Shown piece by piece: positions 54,987 to 64,000 of a DNA stretch of 64,000 nucleotides. How positions within the stretch are numbered: position 1 is the stretch's first letter; each line of letters starts with the position of its first letter. Under the pieces are notes generated by a model. That model was not told where the DNA came from. It was given only the letters and a program-made list of their open reading frames with translations, and searched no databases. A program made the position numbers and the translations under genes. Source of the DNA: Candidatus Desulfovibrio trichonymphae (GTDB lineage: Bacteria; Desulfobacterota; Desulfovibrionia; Desulfovibrionales; Desulfovibrionaceae); the NCBI RefSeq assembly GCF_002355955.1, contig NZ_AP017368.1, forward strand, positions 1 to 64,000, written 5' to 3'.

Positions 54987-56405
54987 TTATGCGGTCGTCG
55001 CTGTTGATTCTGTGGTCGCTTCCGCATCAATATGGCGCAGCAGTTCTGCTGTCTTGTCTTCCAGCAGGGCGCGGTCAGCGCGCGTTTCCACATTCAGTCG
55101 CAAAATCGGCTCGGTGTTGGATATGCGCAGATTAAAGCGCCAGTCGGCAAATTCCAGATTGACGCCGTCCAGATGGTCTTCATGCAGTGCCGCATCCGCA
55201 TAGCGTTTGCGGATTTTATGCATCAGGCCTTTCGCGTCCGCAACGCGGCGGTTGATTTCACCGCTGCAGGGCCAGGCGGCTATGCGTTTCGCCACGAGCC
55301 CGGAAAGCGGCTCGCCCGTGCGGGAGAGCAAAGCGGCTATAAGCAGCCAAGGCAGCATTCCGGAATCGCAAAAGGCAAAGTCGCGGAAGTAGTGGTGCGC
55401 ACTCAGTTCTCCACCGTAAATCGCATTTTCCGCGCGCATTTTTTCCTTGATGAAGGCATGGCCAGTTTTGCCCATGACGGGCTTGCCTCCGGCTGCCAGC
55501 ACAATTTCTTGCGTGTTCCAGTAAACTCGTGGGTCGTGGACAATTTTTCCGCCGGGATACTGTCGCAGTAATTCTTGCGCCAGAATGCCTATGCAATAAC
55601 AGCCTTCAATAAAGTTGCCGTCGCCGTCGTATAAAAAACAGCGGTCAAAGTCCCCGTCAAAGGCAATGCCCATATCCGCGCCGGCTTCGCGTACGGCTTT
55701 TGCCATGCCATCGCGTTTTTCAGGTAAAAGCGGATTGGGCACGCCGTTCGGAAAACGGCCGTCCGGTTCCATCTGGCGAAATACAAAATCAAAGGGCAGC
55801 GCCGCTGCAAACTCGGCCAGCATCAGGCCAGCACAGCCGTTGCCCGCATCAGCCACGATTTTTAAGGCTTTGCCATGCGGCATGCATAACGCAGCACCGC
55901 TATACTCCACAAGCCAGTGCACGTACTCGGAGCGCCAGGATGTATTGTCCATCCGGTGTGCTATTGTGGTCGGGGGGGGGTAATCAGGTTCTTGCGCTGC
56001 AAGCAGGGCCGACACGGCTGTTTTAAGCTTTCCAAGACCGGAATCGGCGCTCACGGGAACTGCCCCGGCGCGCACCAGCTTGAAGCCGTTTTCGTCCGCC
56101 GGGTTATGGCTGCCTGTGGTCATGATGCCACCGTCAAAACCATGCTTCGCAGCGGCATAATAAATTTCTTCCGTACCGCACAGGCCAATGTCTGTCACGC
56201 GAGCACCTGCTGTAAGCAGCCCCTTGGCCAGAGCGCAGCTCAGAGATGGACTCGAAAGCCGCGCGTCTCGTCCAATAACAACATTGCGCGCGGGCAGGGT
56301 TTGCGCAAAGGCGAGGCCCAGAGCATGGGCGACAGGCGCGTCAAGCGTGTCAGGCACGCGGCCGCGTATGTCATAGGCCTTGAAGCAGGAAAGGTCATAT
56401 TGCAT
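54987..56405 (-). CDS. manB: Phosphomannomutase / phosphoglucomutase
   Basis: 472-residue alpha-D-phosphohexomutase. The catalytic phosphoserine is in IMTTGSHNPADENGFKLV, the metal-binding loop is IAFDGDFDRCFLYD, the sugar-binding loop is YGGELSAHHYFRDF and the phosphate-binding loop NLRISNTEPILRLN. It provides mannose-1-phosphate or glucose-1-phosphate for LPS and exopolysaccharide. Complete, alone in its unit. Confidence 0.93.
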   Translation of the reverse strand: MQYDLSCFKAYDIRGRVPDTLDAPVAHALGLAFAQTLPARNVVIGRDARLSSPSLSCALAKGLLTAGARVTDIGLCGTEEIYYAAAKHGFDGGIMTTGSHNPADENGFKLVRAGAVPVSADSGLGKLKTAVSALLAAQEPDYPPPTTIAHRMDNTSWRSEYVHWLVEYSGAALCMPHGKALKIVADAGNGCAGLMLAEFAAALPFDFVFRQMEPDGRFPNGVPNPLLPEKRDGMAKAVREAGADMGIAFDGDFDRCFLYDGDGNFIEGCYCIGILAQELLRQYPGGKIVHDPRVYWNTQEIVLAAGGKPVMGKTGHAFIKEKMRAENAIYGGELSAHHYFRDFAFCDSGMLPWLLIAALLSRTGEPLSGLVAKRIAAWPCSGEINRRVADAKGLMHKIRKRYADAALHEDHLDGVNLEFADWRFNLRISNTEPILRLNVETRADRALLEDKTAELLRHIDAEATTESTATTA

Positions 56406-56677
56406 GCAGGGAACAGCCGGATTGATGTGAGTAGAGCAACTCCCGTCCTAAGGAAGCGTCATAAGTCTTTGGGGCGATGCGGCATCCTGTACGGACGAAT
56501 TTGAGGAATATATAACAATCGGCCTTTCGCATATCGCCGCTGACGATGAGTCAATAACATAATGCTATTTTAAATGGTTATAAAACACAATACATATATT
56601 TCCGTGTTGAAAATGTTACAGGAAAACAGAGATTTTTTTCAGTTGACATACCTTGTTAAATCGTTTTTCAGGCTCGG

Positions 56678-57103
56678 CTAGGTAAATTTTACTCTCTTTG
56701 GTGACTTTGATGGAGTTTTCGTCCGTCTTTCCCAAAGTTTCATATCCTGCATCTTTTGTTTACGCATACGCTGGAGCGATTTTGCTATGAGAGAAGTTTT
56801 CGGCTTGATTCCGTATTTTTTTTTATACTCTGTCGGTGTGAGGCCATGCGATGAAAGATGTCGGGCGGTCAGCATTTTGAAACTTTTGTCGCACTCAAGG
56901 CAGGTAACGGATTTTCCTTTAATGCTTTTCTGGGCTGTCGCGGGGTCAATCTGGATTGTTTCAGGCAAGTTGTCTCCGGTGGCAATGTTGCGGATGCCGG
57001 TCGCGAGCGTTTTGACCATTGCCACAAGTTCATCTTCAGCCATGACCCGCACGGATGCTTGGGCTTTGACTATTTTCAACGCTTCAGACAGATAATCTTC
57101 CAT
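56678..57103 (-). CDS. MucR/Ros-family zinc-finger transcriptional regulator
   Basis: 141 residues. The N-terminal MEDYLSEALKIVKAQASVRV oligomerisation region is followed by the zinc finger CLECDKSFKMLTARHLSSHG (CxxC...HxxxH) and LTPTEYKKKYGIKP, a MucR hallmark. The tail is lysine/arginine-rich. ATG at 57103 with AAGGAAAAC upstream fits the family start better than the longer frame. MucR proteins silence AT-rich horizontally acquired DNA in some bacteria; the autotransporter relic next to it is such a region. Confidence 0.9.
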   Translation of the reverse strand: MEDYLSEALKIVKAQASVRVMAEDELVAMVKTLATGIRNIATGDNLPETIQIDPATAQKSIKGKSVTCLECDKSFKMLTARHLSSHGLTPTEYKKKYGIKPKTSLIAKSLQRMRKQKMQDMKLWERRTKTPSKSPKRVKFT

Positions 57104-57342
57104 TTTGTTTTCCTTCAATTTGTGTTGGAGAAAGGTTTTCTTTTTGAAATTTTTGTAATTTTTAGTATAATCAATCCATTTGGTCAAGCAGAGTTTTCGG
57201 TAATGAAGTTATCCACAAATAATCTTAATATATTACCCAAGAATTTGTTAAAAATAGTAAATGCAGAAATCTAGGGCTACCGCTCTTGACAGCCACCGCG
57301 TTTTGTGTGTAAAAGAAGCAACTACTTCACCGGACTGTTTTT

Positions 57343-58422
57343 TTGCATTGTCCGGCTTTGGTTTTCTTATTTGGTGCCGTTAAGAACAATATATTCAGCG
57401 ACAATACGGTAACAACCTCCAAAATAATTCGTGGTGGTGGGATAGTTGGAGTTTACATTGATCGCCTGCCAAGTGCCGATGGGACATATATAGGAGATAT
57501 TACAGATAACATATTCAGCGGTAATACGATCACTGCTCTTGGAGCTTATGGTGGTGGTATTGTTGGTGCTGATACAAGCAGCACAATAGGCGATATTGTC
57601 AATAATGTTTTCGATAACAATACTGTAATTACCATGGGCACAATTTGGACAGGTGGTATTGTTGGTGCTTTAAATCAGAGTACTATTGGCGATATTATTG
57701 ATTGTACGTTCACCAACAATGTTATTTCTGCTGTAGATATTAATGGCGGTATTGTTGGTACTTTAACAAGTACAATAGGCGATATCAGTGGCAGTATATT
57801 TGCTGATAATACAATTACAGCAAGAGGTAATATACGTGCCGGAATACTGTATCTTGAACATAGTTTGACAGTCACTGATAGTCAGTTTACAGATAATATA
57901 TTTACTTCTTTGCAGACGTATGATTCGGGTCGTGTATACGGTGGTGCCATTACACTGGATACCGGCACCGACACCGCCGCTGATTCTGAGGCGTTGTCCT
58001 TAACTATAGTTGCAACTGCCGGCAACACAACGATTTTCCGGAACAACGAGATTAATGATATTGATGGAAAACGGACCAATTCCATCTCTATCCAACCGAC
58101 AACCGCAACCCATAGCAATGCTGACGCGACTCTTGTCATTTCCCCATTCTCGGGTGGTGTTGTATATTTGTATGACCCCATCTATGTGAAACAGGACAAC
58201 GGTGCGGCCTTCGAATATGAATTTGACGGCAAGGCAAGAGCGTCTGTATGGGGCTATGATCTCAAGGCTGCGAAGTTCGAAGGAGAAACGGGCATTGGTG
58301 AAGCGGGTTTGGTTTTTAAACCTTCCAGCAAATCTCCGTGGCTCGTTGATCTCGGCGTGCAGGGCTATGTCGGCAAACGCGAAGGCGTGAGCGGTTCCCT
58401 CCGCGTGGGACTGGAATTCTAG
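57343..58422 (+). pseudogene. Autotransporter-like relic: beta-helix repeats plus barrel end
   Basis: A 359-codon frame lacking a signal peptide; the first codon is TTG without a ribosome site. Residues ~10-185 consist of repeats of about 27 residues built on the pattern GDI-x-x-N-x-F-x-x-NT ... GGGIVG, typical of right-handed beta-helix passengers. The last ~60 residues (YDLKAAKFEGETGIGEAGLV to SGSLRVGLEF) match only the end of an autotransporter barrel, with the terminal phenylalanine. Most of the 12-strand barrel and the N terminus are missing, so it looks like a remnant joined by deletion. Confidence 0.72.
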
Positions 58423-58692
58423 AGAAGTTTAACTTTGACATGATCCGAAAAAATGCTGGACTATGGTTAGCATATCAAAACTATCGGCAACCGGATCCGC
58501 CGGTATAAACGCGATGCTCAACTTGAACCTAGGCAAACGGGAGCATTAACTAGTTGTGGGAACAGCTTTAAGCTGGCGTTTTGCTCAAATCGACTCGGAC
58601 ATAGGGCTGCCTTCCGAAGCTTGTTTGCAAGGCCCGTGCGCTTCGCGTCAAGGCAGGGTCCGACAATCAGGAAGCGCGTCGTTGGGATTGGA

Positions 58693-59439
58693 TTATTGAC
58701 CTGTTGCGGCAGCCTCGTCCACAATCCAGATCAGATCTCCTACAACGGGCCGCACCATCTGGGCCGGCAGTGTGGGTTCGGCCAGCAGGTCGAGCGCCTT
58801 TGACAGCACGCTGTGTTTGTCCTTGCCATTGACAAGAAACATGCAGCAGCGGGCGTTGTTGATGACGGGCAGAGTCAGCGTCAGGCGGTCTGCCTTGCGT
58901 TCAGGGACATACTGGTCAATGACGAGGCGTTTTTTTTCGGCCAGAGCCGGAGACTTGGGAAAGATGGAGCCGGTGTGACCGTCATCGCCCATACCCAGCA
59001 GCATGAAGTCGAAACGCGGCAGTTCCTGCTGCGCCAGATTGAAGTCGTTGTGGATTTGCTCTTCGTATCTGACGGCTGCCTGAACCGGGTCTTCATCGCC
59101 GCGCATCCGAAAAAAATGTGTGGCAGGCACATGGGTTAAAAGTTCACGTCGTACTAGACCGTAGTTGCTTTCAGGGTGTTCCGGCCCCACACAGCGTTCG
59201 TCTACCCAGAAAAAGGTCATTTTGCCCCAGGGCAGATGGTCAACCCAGTCGTTTGCGACAAGCAGCCTGAACAGGGGAATGGGAGTTTGCCCGCCGGACA
59301 GGGCGATTTTGAATACGCCGCGTTCAGCCACGGCTTCCTCGCAGGCTGCGGCTAGTATGTGGGCGGCGCGTTCAGCCATGGCGGCGGGGTCTTTATGAAT
59401 ATACACTGAGAGATGGATGGAACGGCTGCGGCCTTGCAT
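58693..59439 (-). CDS. pgl: 6-phosphogluconolactonase
   Basis: 248 residues, DevB/SOL family. ALSGGQTPIPLFRLL in the N-terminal half, FFWVDERCVGPEHPESNYGL and MLLGMGDDGHTGSIFP are the family motifs. It hydrolyses 6-phosphogluconolactone in the oxidative pentose phosphate route. zwf and gnd are not adjacent. ATG at 59439 with AAGGAG upstream. Confidence 0.94.
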   Translation of the reverse strand: MQGRSRSIHLSVYIHKDPAAMAERAAHILAAACEEAVAERGVFKIALSGGQTPIPLFRLLVANDWVDHLPWGKMTFFWVDERCVGPEHPESNYGLVRRELLTHVPATHFFRMRGDEDPVQAAVRYEEQIHNDFNLAQQELPRFDFMLLGMGDDGHTGSIFPKSPALAEKKRLVIDQYVPERKADRLTLTLPVINNARCCMFLVNGKDKHSVLSKALDLLAEPTLPAQMVRPVVGDLIWIVDEAAATGQ

Positions 59440-59617
59440 ACATGGCTCCTTGCATTGAGGATGGCATGGCCAGTTATGGCACAGATATTCAGAGTAGAAA
59501 AGCTGTTTTTGATGCCATGTTGCTGTGGGGCATGCCCAGCAGCGCGAGGTTCACATTCGCCGGGAGAAAGAATAGTTGATTTTCTAGACCATTTCAAGAG
59601 TCAACTGCTTTAATTTA

Positions 59618-59658
59618 TATTCTTTATGTGGGGCGCCCGGCGCCCCACATAAAGAATA
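59618..59658. terminator. Bidirectional terminator after frdD
   Basis: Perfect 19-bp inverted repeat, arms 59618-59636 and 59640-59658 around CCG, with the GC core GTGGGGCGC and AT-rich outer parts. It starts right after the frdD stop (59662) on the minus strand. Confidence 0.92.
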
Positions 59659-59661
59659 TTG

Positions 59662-60015
59662 TCAAAGGCGGCAGGCGAAAGCGCCGTACAGAGCGAGCAC
59701 GGTTATAAGCAGCGCCGCCCCGTAGCAGACCAGCGGCAACTTCGACCAGTGCACCTTGAGATCATGCAGGGTGTGCACGAGACGATGCAGGCCGCTCCAG
59801 GCCGTCAACGCAATAAAGACAGCCAAGAAAAGACGGCCGATGAACGTGTCGAGAAAACGGTAAAAGACACCAGGCGTCGTTCCCTCGCCGAGATAGGGGT
59901 AAAGGATAAGCAGAGACAGAATAAGCGCAGGCGCGCAGACAGCGCCGAATGTTCCCCCTGCGCCGAACAGGGCCCAGAAGATGGGTTCATTGCTTCGTTT
60001 GATGTTGTCGTACAT
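59662..60015 (-). CDS. frdD: Fumarate reductase membrane subunit D
   Basis: 117 residues with three membrane helices, starting MYDNIKRSNEPIFWALFGAG. KRSxEPxFWxLFGAGG, SFIGR-like DTFIGRLFLAVFI and GLHRLVHTLHDLKVH strongly resemble enterobacterial FrdD. With FrdC it anchors the catalytic dimer and binds menaquinol without heme. ATG at 60015, 11 bases after frdC; GGAGG upstream. Confidence 0.92.
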   Translation of the reverse strand: MYDNIKRSNEPIFWALFGAGGTFGAVCAPALILSLLILYPYLGEGTTPGVFYRFLDTFIGRLFLAVFIALTAWSGLHRLVHTLHDLKVHWSKLPLVCYGAALLITVLALYGAFACRL

Positions 60016-60026
60016 GGTTCCTCCGC

Positions 60027-60386
60027 CTATAGCAGCGACAGCGCCAGAACGAGAACGCTGAAGGCTATGGTTGCTGTTTGCAGACCTTTTATCAGAAAAT
60101 CCAGTCTGGCTGCCGGCAGGTTGAGCGCCTTGGGAGTCAGCTCGAACCATGTCTTGCTGTGCAGAAGGGACGCCAGCAGGGCTGCCAGATTCAACAGATA
60201 GATAATCGGATTCTTGATCACGGTAGTGAAGGAAGCCGGCGCGAACAAGAAAAGAAGCAGGAGCAGGCTTATCCATATGCTGAACACACAAGTCCCTTCG
60301 CGTAGCATGTAAAAGCGATAGAAGGGATTTTTTTTCCACCACCAGCAATCCATTTCTCGTATATAGGGTTTGCGCTTAGTCGACAT
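60027..60386 (-). CDS. frdC: Fumarate reductase membrane subunit C
   Basis: 119 residues, three helices. The N terminus [20 protein letters not shown] followed by [12 protein letters not shown] is nearly the enterobacterial FrdC signature, and [16 protein letters not shown] is the conserved segment after helix two. ATG overlaps the end of frdB by 11 bases. Confidence 0.94.
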   Translation of the reverse strand: MSTKRKPYIREMDCWWWKKNPFYRFYMLREGTCVFSIWISLLLLLFLFAPASFTTVIKNPIIYLLNLAALLASLLHSKTWFELTPKALNLPAARLDFLIKGLQTATIAFSVLVLALSLL

Positions 60387-61137
60387 GAAATGCCTCCTTG
60401 TTTTTCTTGCAGTGGAGGACAGAACTCACAAAATTCAGAGCGCCCGCAACCTTGCATTGCTGGAGTGCCGCCGCCGGATCGACATGCTTGGGGCAGACCT
60501 CGGAACAATAGCCCACAAGCGTGCAGGCCCAGACCCCATTTTCGCTGTTTATATCCCGCATACGGTCGGCTTGTCCGCGGTCCCGGCTGTCAAGATTGTA
60601 ACGGTGTCCGAGCGTAATGGCGCCCGGCCCGTAGAAAGCGGGGTTAAGCCCGAATTGCGGGCAGGCGGCATAGCACAGCCCGCAATTGATGCACAGGGCA
60701 AACTGATGATAGCGGGACATTTCTTCCGGAGTCTGCATATTGGGGCCGTCTTTCGGCTGACGGCTGTTGCCGATGATATACGGTTTGAGCGCTTGTATAT
60801 ATTCCAGAAAATGCGTGAGATCAACAACCAGGTCACGTTCCACAGGAAAGTTGGCCAAAGGTTCGACAGTTGCGCCGTCGGGGTAGTGTCTCAAGAAAGT
60901 CTTGCAGGCCAGTTTGGGCACGCCGTTGATCATCACGCCGCATGAGCCGCATATGGCCATGCGGCAGGAACTGCGAAAAGACAAATCAGAGCAGACGTTA
61001 TCCTTGAGATATTGCAGAGCGTCCAGAAACGACGTTTGATCATCCCATGGCACTCCATAGGGAACAAAATGAGGCGTGCTGTCGTGTTCCGGCTCGTAAC
61101 GCAGAATCTTGAGCAGCATTTTTTTCGCATCAGCCAT
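60376..61137 (-). CDS. frdB: Fumarate reductase iron-sulfur subunit
   Basis: 253 residues. The [2Fe-2S] cysteines lie in [20 protein letters not shown]. The [4Fe-4S] and [3Fe-4S] ligands lie in [18 protein letters not shown] and [18 protein letters not shown]. These blocks are close to enterobacterial FrdB. ATG at 61137 overlaps the frdA stop by eight bases; the longer upstream frame is a shadow of frdA. Confidence 0.96.
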   Translation of the reverse strand: MADAKKMLLKILRYEPEHDSTPHFVPYGVPWDDQTSFLDALQYLKDNVCSDLSFRSSCRMAICGSCGVMINGVPKLACKTFLRHYPDGATVEPLANFPVERDLVVDLTHFLEYIQALKPYIIGNSRQPKDGPNMQTPEEMSRYHQFALCINCGLCYAACPQFGLNPAFYGPGAITLGHRYNLDSRDRGQADRMRDINSENGVWACTLVGYCSEVCPKHVDPAAALQQCKVAGALNFVSSVLHCKKNKEAFHVD

Positions 61138-62926
61138 TGCCCTTCTCCTTGTTTTGCTTGTCCTGAGAAGCGCCTTCCGCGCCATACACGCGCTTGGCCG
61201 GCGGCAGCTTGGTGATGTTGACAGGGCCGTATTCAATGCGCGGCGCAGAACCCTTTTTATAATAAGCGAGCGAATGTTTGAGGAAATTTTTGTCGTCGCG
61301 CGTCTTGCAGCTTTCGTCCAGACGCTGGTGAGCGCCGCGCGATTCCTTGCGCTGCATGGCGGAATGGGCCATGCCCTCGGCCACATCCAGACCGTAACCT
61401 ATTTCAATCAGATTCAGCACGTCCGTGTTGAACACGGCGCTCGAATCAACAATGCCCACTTTTTTGATGCGGTCCTGCAACTCAGCGAGCTTGTTGATGG
61501 TTTTTTGCATAAGTTCTTCAGAGCGGTAAATGCCACAGCCGTCTTCCATGGCAAGACCCATTTCGTCGCGGATAACGGACCATTTTTCCTTGCCTTTCTG
61601 CCGCAGCAGGCCAGCGAAGCTCTTCTCCACATCCTTTGCCTGTGCGTCCAAAGCGGCGGCATTGCTTTTCACGCCTTCTCTGGAACGCATTACGGCGCCC
61701 TGCCCTGCAAGCGCGCCGAAAACCAGTATCTCTGCCAGCGAATTGGAACCGAGGCGATTGGCGCCGTGCATGCCCACCGAAGAGCATTCGCCCGCGGCGA
61801 ACAATCCCTTGATAGAAGATTCACATTGTTGGTTGGTCGCTATGCCGCCCATAGTGTAGTGTGCCGTCGGACGCACTGGGATGGGGGCGTCAATGGGGTC
61901 AATGCCCATATATTCAATAGCCAGTTCACGAATCATGGGCAGGCGTTCCAGAATTTTTTCTCTGCCCAGATGGCGGATGTCCAACAGGGAGTAATCGCCC
62001 TGCGGGGAATGCACCATACGGCCGGCGCGCCATTCATGCCAGAATGCCTGGGAGACCTTATCGCGGGGGCCGAGTTCCATGAACTTGGGTTTCGGCTGCC
62101 CGAGCGGCGTTTCCGGCCCAAGGCCGTAATCCTGCAAATAGCGGTATCCGTCCTTGTTCAGCAGCACGCCGCCTTCACCGCGGCTTGCCTCGGTAATCAG
62201 AATGCCGGAACCGGGCAGCCCCGTGGGGTGGTACTGCACAAATTCCATATCGCGCAGGGCGACGCCGTGGCGATAGGCAATGCCCATGCCCTCGCCGGTG
62301 ACGACACTTGCGTTTGTGTTGTATCTGTAGACCCGCCCCGCCCCGCCGGTGGCGAACACCACAGCGCCGGCGCGCACCTGCACAAGTTCCCCTTCAAGCA
62401 TATTGAGCACGACAACGCCGGCGACGCGGCCGTCGTCCACCAGAATATCCAGCACAAAGTGCTCGTCCAGACGGCGTATCTGCGGATATTTCAGGGAAGT
62501 CTGAAACAGGGTGTGCAGAATGTGAAAACCGGTTTTGTCCGCCGCGAACCAAGTGCGGGCCACTTTCATGCCGCCGAAATTGCGCACGTTGATACTGCCG
62601 TCCGGTTTGCGGCTCCAGGGGCATCCCCACTGCTCCAGTTGAATCATCTCGTGCGGACACTGCTGGACAAAGTATTCCACCACATCCTGATCACAAAGCC
62701 AGTCGCCGCCTGAAACCGTGTCATTGAAATGCAGTTCCAGGGAATCGGTCTCCTGCCTGACGGCCGCTGAACCTCCTTCCGCCGCCACTGTATGACTGCG
62801 CATTGGATAGACTTTTGAAATCAGCGCAACAGTGAAGTCGGGATTATTCTTTGCCGCCTCAATGGCGGCACGAATGCCGGCGCCGCCGGCGCCCACAATA
62901 GCTATATCGACAGTAATGGTTTGCAC
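61130..62926 (-). CDS. frdA: Fumarate reductase flavoprotein subunit
   Basis: 598 residues. N-terminal FAD-binding [19 protein letters not shown], the covalent-FAD histidine in [19 protein letters not shown], substrate region [17 protein letters not shown] and catalytic arginine in [13 protein letters not shown]. It catalyses fumarate to succinate in anaerobic respiration. GTG at 62926 is chosen because GGAGG is eight bases upstream and it gives [15 protein letters not shown], aligning with enterobacterial FrdA; a TTG at 62932 is too close to the ribosome site. First gene of frdABCD. Confidence 0.95.
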   Translation of the reverse strand: MQTITVDIAIVGAGGAGIRAAIEAAKNNPDFTVALISKVYPMRSHTVAAEGGSAAVRQETDSLELHFNDTVSGGDWLCDQDVVEYFVQQCPHEMIQLEQWGCPWSRKPDGSINVRNFGGMKVARTWFAADKTGFHILHTLFQTSLKYPQIRRLDEHFVLDILVDDGRVAGVVVLNMLEGELVQVRAGAVVFATGGAGRVYRYNTNASVVTGEGMGIAYRHGVALRDMEFVQYHPTGLPGSGILITEASRGEGGVLLNKDGYRYLQDYGLGPETPLGQPKPKFMELGPRDKVSQAFWHEWRAGRMVHSPQGDYSLLDIRHLGREKILERLPMIRELAIEYMGIDPIDAPIPVRPTAHYTMGGIATNQQCESSIKGLFAAGECSSVGMHGANRLGSNSLAEILVFGALAGQGAVMRSREGVKSNAAALDAQAKDVEKSFAGLLRQKGKEKWSVIRDEMGLAMEDGCGIYRSEELMQKTINKLAELQDRIKKVGIVDSSAVFNTDVLNLIEIGYGLDVAEGMAHSAMQRKESRGAHQRLDESCKTRDDKNFLKHSLAYYKKGSAPRIEYGPVNITKLPPAKRVYGAEGASQDKQNKEKGNG

Positions 62927-62959
62927 TCTCAAAACCTCCAGAAAAAAAAGGTTGAGAAA

Positions 62960-64000
62960 TCAGACTGAAACAAAAGGGTTTGGGCCAATAATGTCCTCCT
63001 TCTTATTTGCTTCACCGTCCACCGGCAGGGCCAGCGAACCGTCAGGCAGATAGGCCCACGACGCGTCCGTACCATACTTTGCAATAACGGCATCCACTGC
63101 CGCCTGCACGTTAGCGATTTTTTTTGTCCATATAAACGAGCTTTCATCCGCAGTCAGCGAAGACACCAGATACACTTCCTTTTCATTGGCAACCTTGGCA
63201 AAGCCATAAGCCTTGTGCCCGCCCAGCACAAAGTCGGCCTTGATTGCCCGCATGACTTTCGCCGGTTCCCAGCGACGGCGAATCCATTCTTCAAAAACGT
63301 CTTCTCCAAAGCCGTCCGGGCATTCAGCTGCGAGGATAATGGCCCCGTCTGAGCGGGTGATACGGTCGGCGTGGTCCAGCGCCTTCTGGGCCTGATACAC
63401 GTTGATGTCGCGCGGGCGCCCGCCGGCACAGGTGACGGCTATATCCACCTGCCTGTCAAAAGGAGCTTCATACATGGAAGCGGAAACGTCAACAGCCTTG
63501 CGCCATGCCGCATGCACCTCGCCCGCCGCGACAAAGACGACTTCCTTTGCTTCGTTCGTGACCACGTTCAGGATAAAATCTACCCCCACCTGTTGGGCCG
63601 CCTCAATCATCTCGTTGCTCACCGGGTTTTTGTCTATGGGGGGCAAGGCATCCATGATTTCCACCATGCGCGCATGGTTTTTTTCCACCGTGCCCTTGGC
63701 GGCGAGCCCCGGCAGAATGGATTTGCGGCCGCCGGAATATCCTGCAAAATAGTGGGGCATGACCACGCCCAAGGTGATGAGAAAATCGGCCTCAACAGCC
63801 ATGCGGTTCACAATGAACTCATAGCCTGATTTAAAAACGCTCAGTTTGACAAGGTTGGCTTCGTCGAAAGCGTTATGATTGATTATTTTAAAACGGCGCG
63901 TGATTTCCTCGCCATAGACCTCAAGGTTCTGTGCGTCGGTATGCGGCGCGTGGATACCGGTGGCGATGAGCAATGTAACCTGCTCATCCTTGATGCTGGC
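62960..64000 (-). CDS. larA: Nickel-dependent lactate racemase (LarA), 5' end outside window
   Basis: At least 346 codons; the frame is open to the window edge, so the N terminus lies beyond 64000. GIHAPHT and VVMPHYFAGYSGGRKSILPG carry the histidines and the lysine that bind the nickel-pincer cofactor in LarA. VTCAGGRPRDINVYQAQKAL and VYLVSSLTADES are typical of the C-terminal domain. It interconverts D- and L-lactate or acts on related 2-hydroxyacids. It ends 34 bases before the frdA start, so lactate use and fumarate respiration may be co-transcribed. Confidence 0.92.
   Translation of the reverse strand, partial: ASIKDEQVTLLIATGIHAPHTDAQNLEVYGEEITRRFKIINHNAFDEANLVKLSVFKSGYEFIVNRMAVEADFLITLGVVMPHYFAGYSGGRKSILPGLAAKGTVEKNHARMVEIMDALPPIDKNPVSNEMIEAAQQVGVDFILNVVTNEAKEVVFVAAGEVHAAWRKAVDVSASMYEAPFDRQVDIAVTCAGGRPRDINVYQAQKALDHADRITRSDGAIILAAECPDGFGEDVFEEWIRRRWEPAKVMRAIKADFVLGGHKAYGFAKVANEKEVYLVSSLTADESSFIWTKKIANVQAAVDAVIAKYGTDASWAYLPDGSLALPVDGEANKKEDIIGPNPFVSV

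Noticed and set aside
61109-62713. 534-codon plus-strand frame opposite frdA
   Set aside because: Exact antisense of frdA with periodicity set by the real gene; His/Ala/Val-rich artefact.

Overview
The window starts at the first codon of dnaA, so it is probably the start of a chromosome. It reads as a Desulfovibrionaceae (sulfate-reducer) genome. Pointers are the dnaA variant, the archaeal-type first steps of aromatic synthesis (ADH synthase plus type II dehydroquinate synthase), a Desulfovibrio-style homotrimeric porin, a YeiH-type sulfate exporter homologue, a MucR-type regulator and the rimP-nusA-ylxR-infB order. The window also carries many broken genes: integrases, a DpnII-like restriction system, an EF-G paralogue, a CoA-disulfide/persulfide reductase, a DUF503 gene and a NYN nuclease. 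With rbfA missing from its usual place, this suggests ongoing genome reduction, as in host-restricted or protist-associated Desulfovibrio. The lineage and lifestyle are my inference from remembered family features; no database was searched.

Layout. 1-9 kb: dnaA, then a minus-strand aromatic operon (ADH synthase, DHQ synthase II, chorismate mutase/prephenate dehydratase, EPSP synthase, prephenate dehydrogenase). It is preceded by an undescribed-looking attenuator whose 33-residue leader peptide contains the run WYYFAYF. Ffh follows. 9-14 kb: molybdenum-hydroxylase maturation genes (mocA-like, yqeC), tRNA-Ile(CAU), and cobalamin genes cobB and cbiC. 14-20 kb: an AT-rich island holding a NYN pseudogene, an IS4 tail and a decayed DpnII-type restriction-modification operon with one intact methyltransferase, ending at tRNA-Ala(CGC). 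20-24 kb: thiH, tRNA-Leu(GAG) and a 1 kb integrated-element relic whose integrase was broken by a 13-bp tandem duplication, then a second integrase relic. 24-32 kb: YeiH-type transporter with a small membrane partner, porin, HU, murI, a TSUP transporter behind a perfect palindrome, hisH-hisF. 32-36 kb: fmdB-like, purB, pyrE and a multiply frameshifted persulfide-reductase pseudogene with a 41-bp perfect inverted repeat around its start.

36-50 kb is the translation/RNA operon: rimP, nusA, ylxR, infB, DUF503 relic, nrnA; then an inserted reverse-strand EF-G pseudogene and a beta-barrel gene; then truB, rpsO, pnp. 50-59 kb: a conserved hypothetical gene, prfA, a yqhQ-like gene, rpmE, a CNNM/CBS membrane protein, phosphomannomutase, a MucR-like regulator, an autotransporter relic and 6-phosphogluconolactonase. 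59.6-64 kb: frdABCD, strikingly of the enterobacterial four-subunit type, then the 3' part of a lactate racemase gene (larA) cut by the window edge. Together the last block suggests lactate handling coupled to fumarate respiration.

The most notable items are the aromatic attenuator, the 41-bp inverted repeat, the transferred frd operon, the decaying R-M locus, the disrupted infB operon without rbfA, and a dispersed ~88-bp repeat present in opposite orientations at 21.6 and 45.4 kb.
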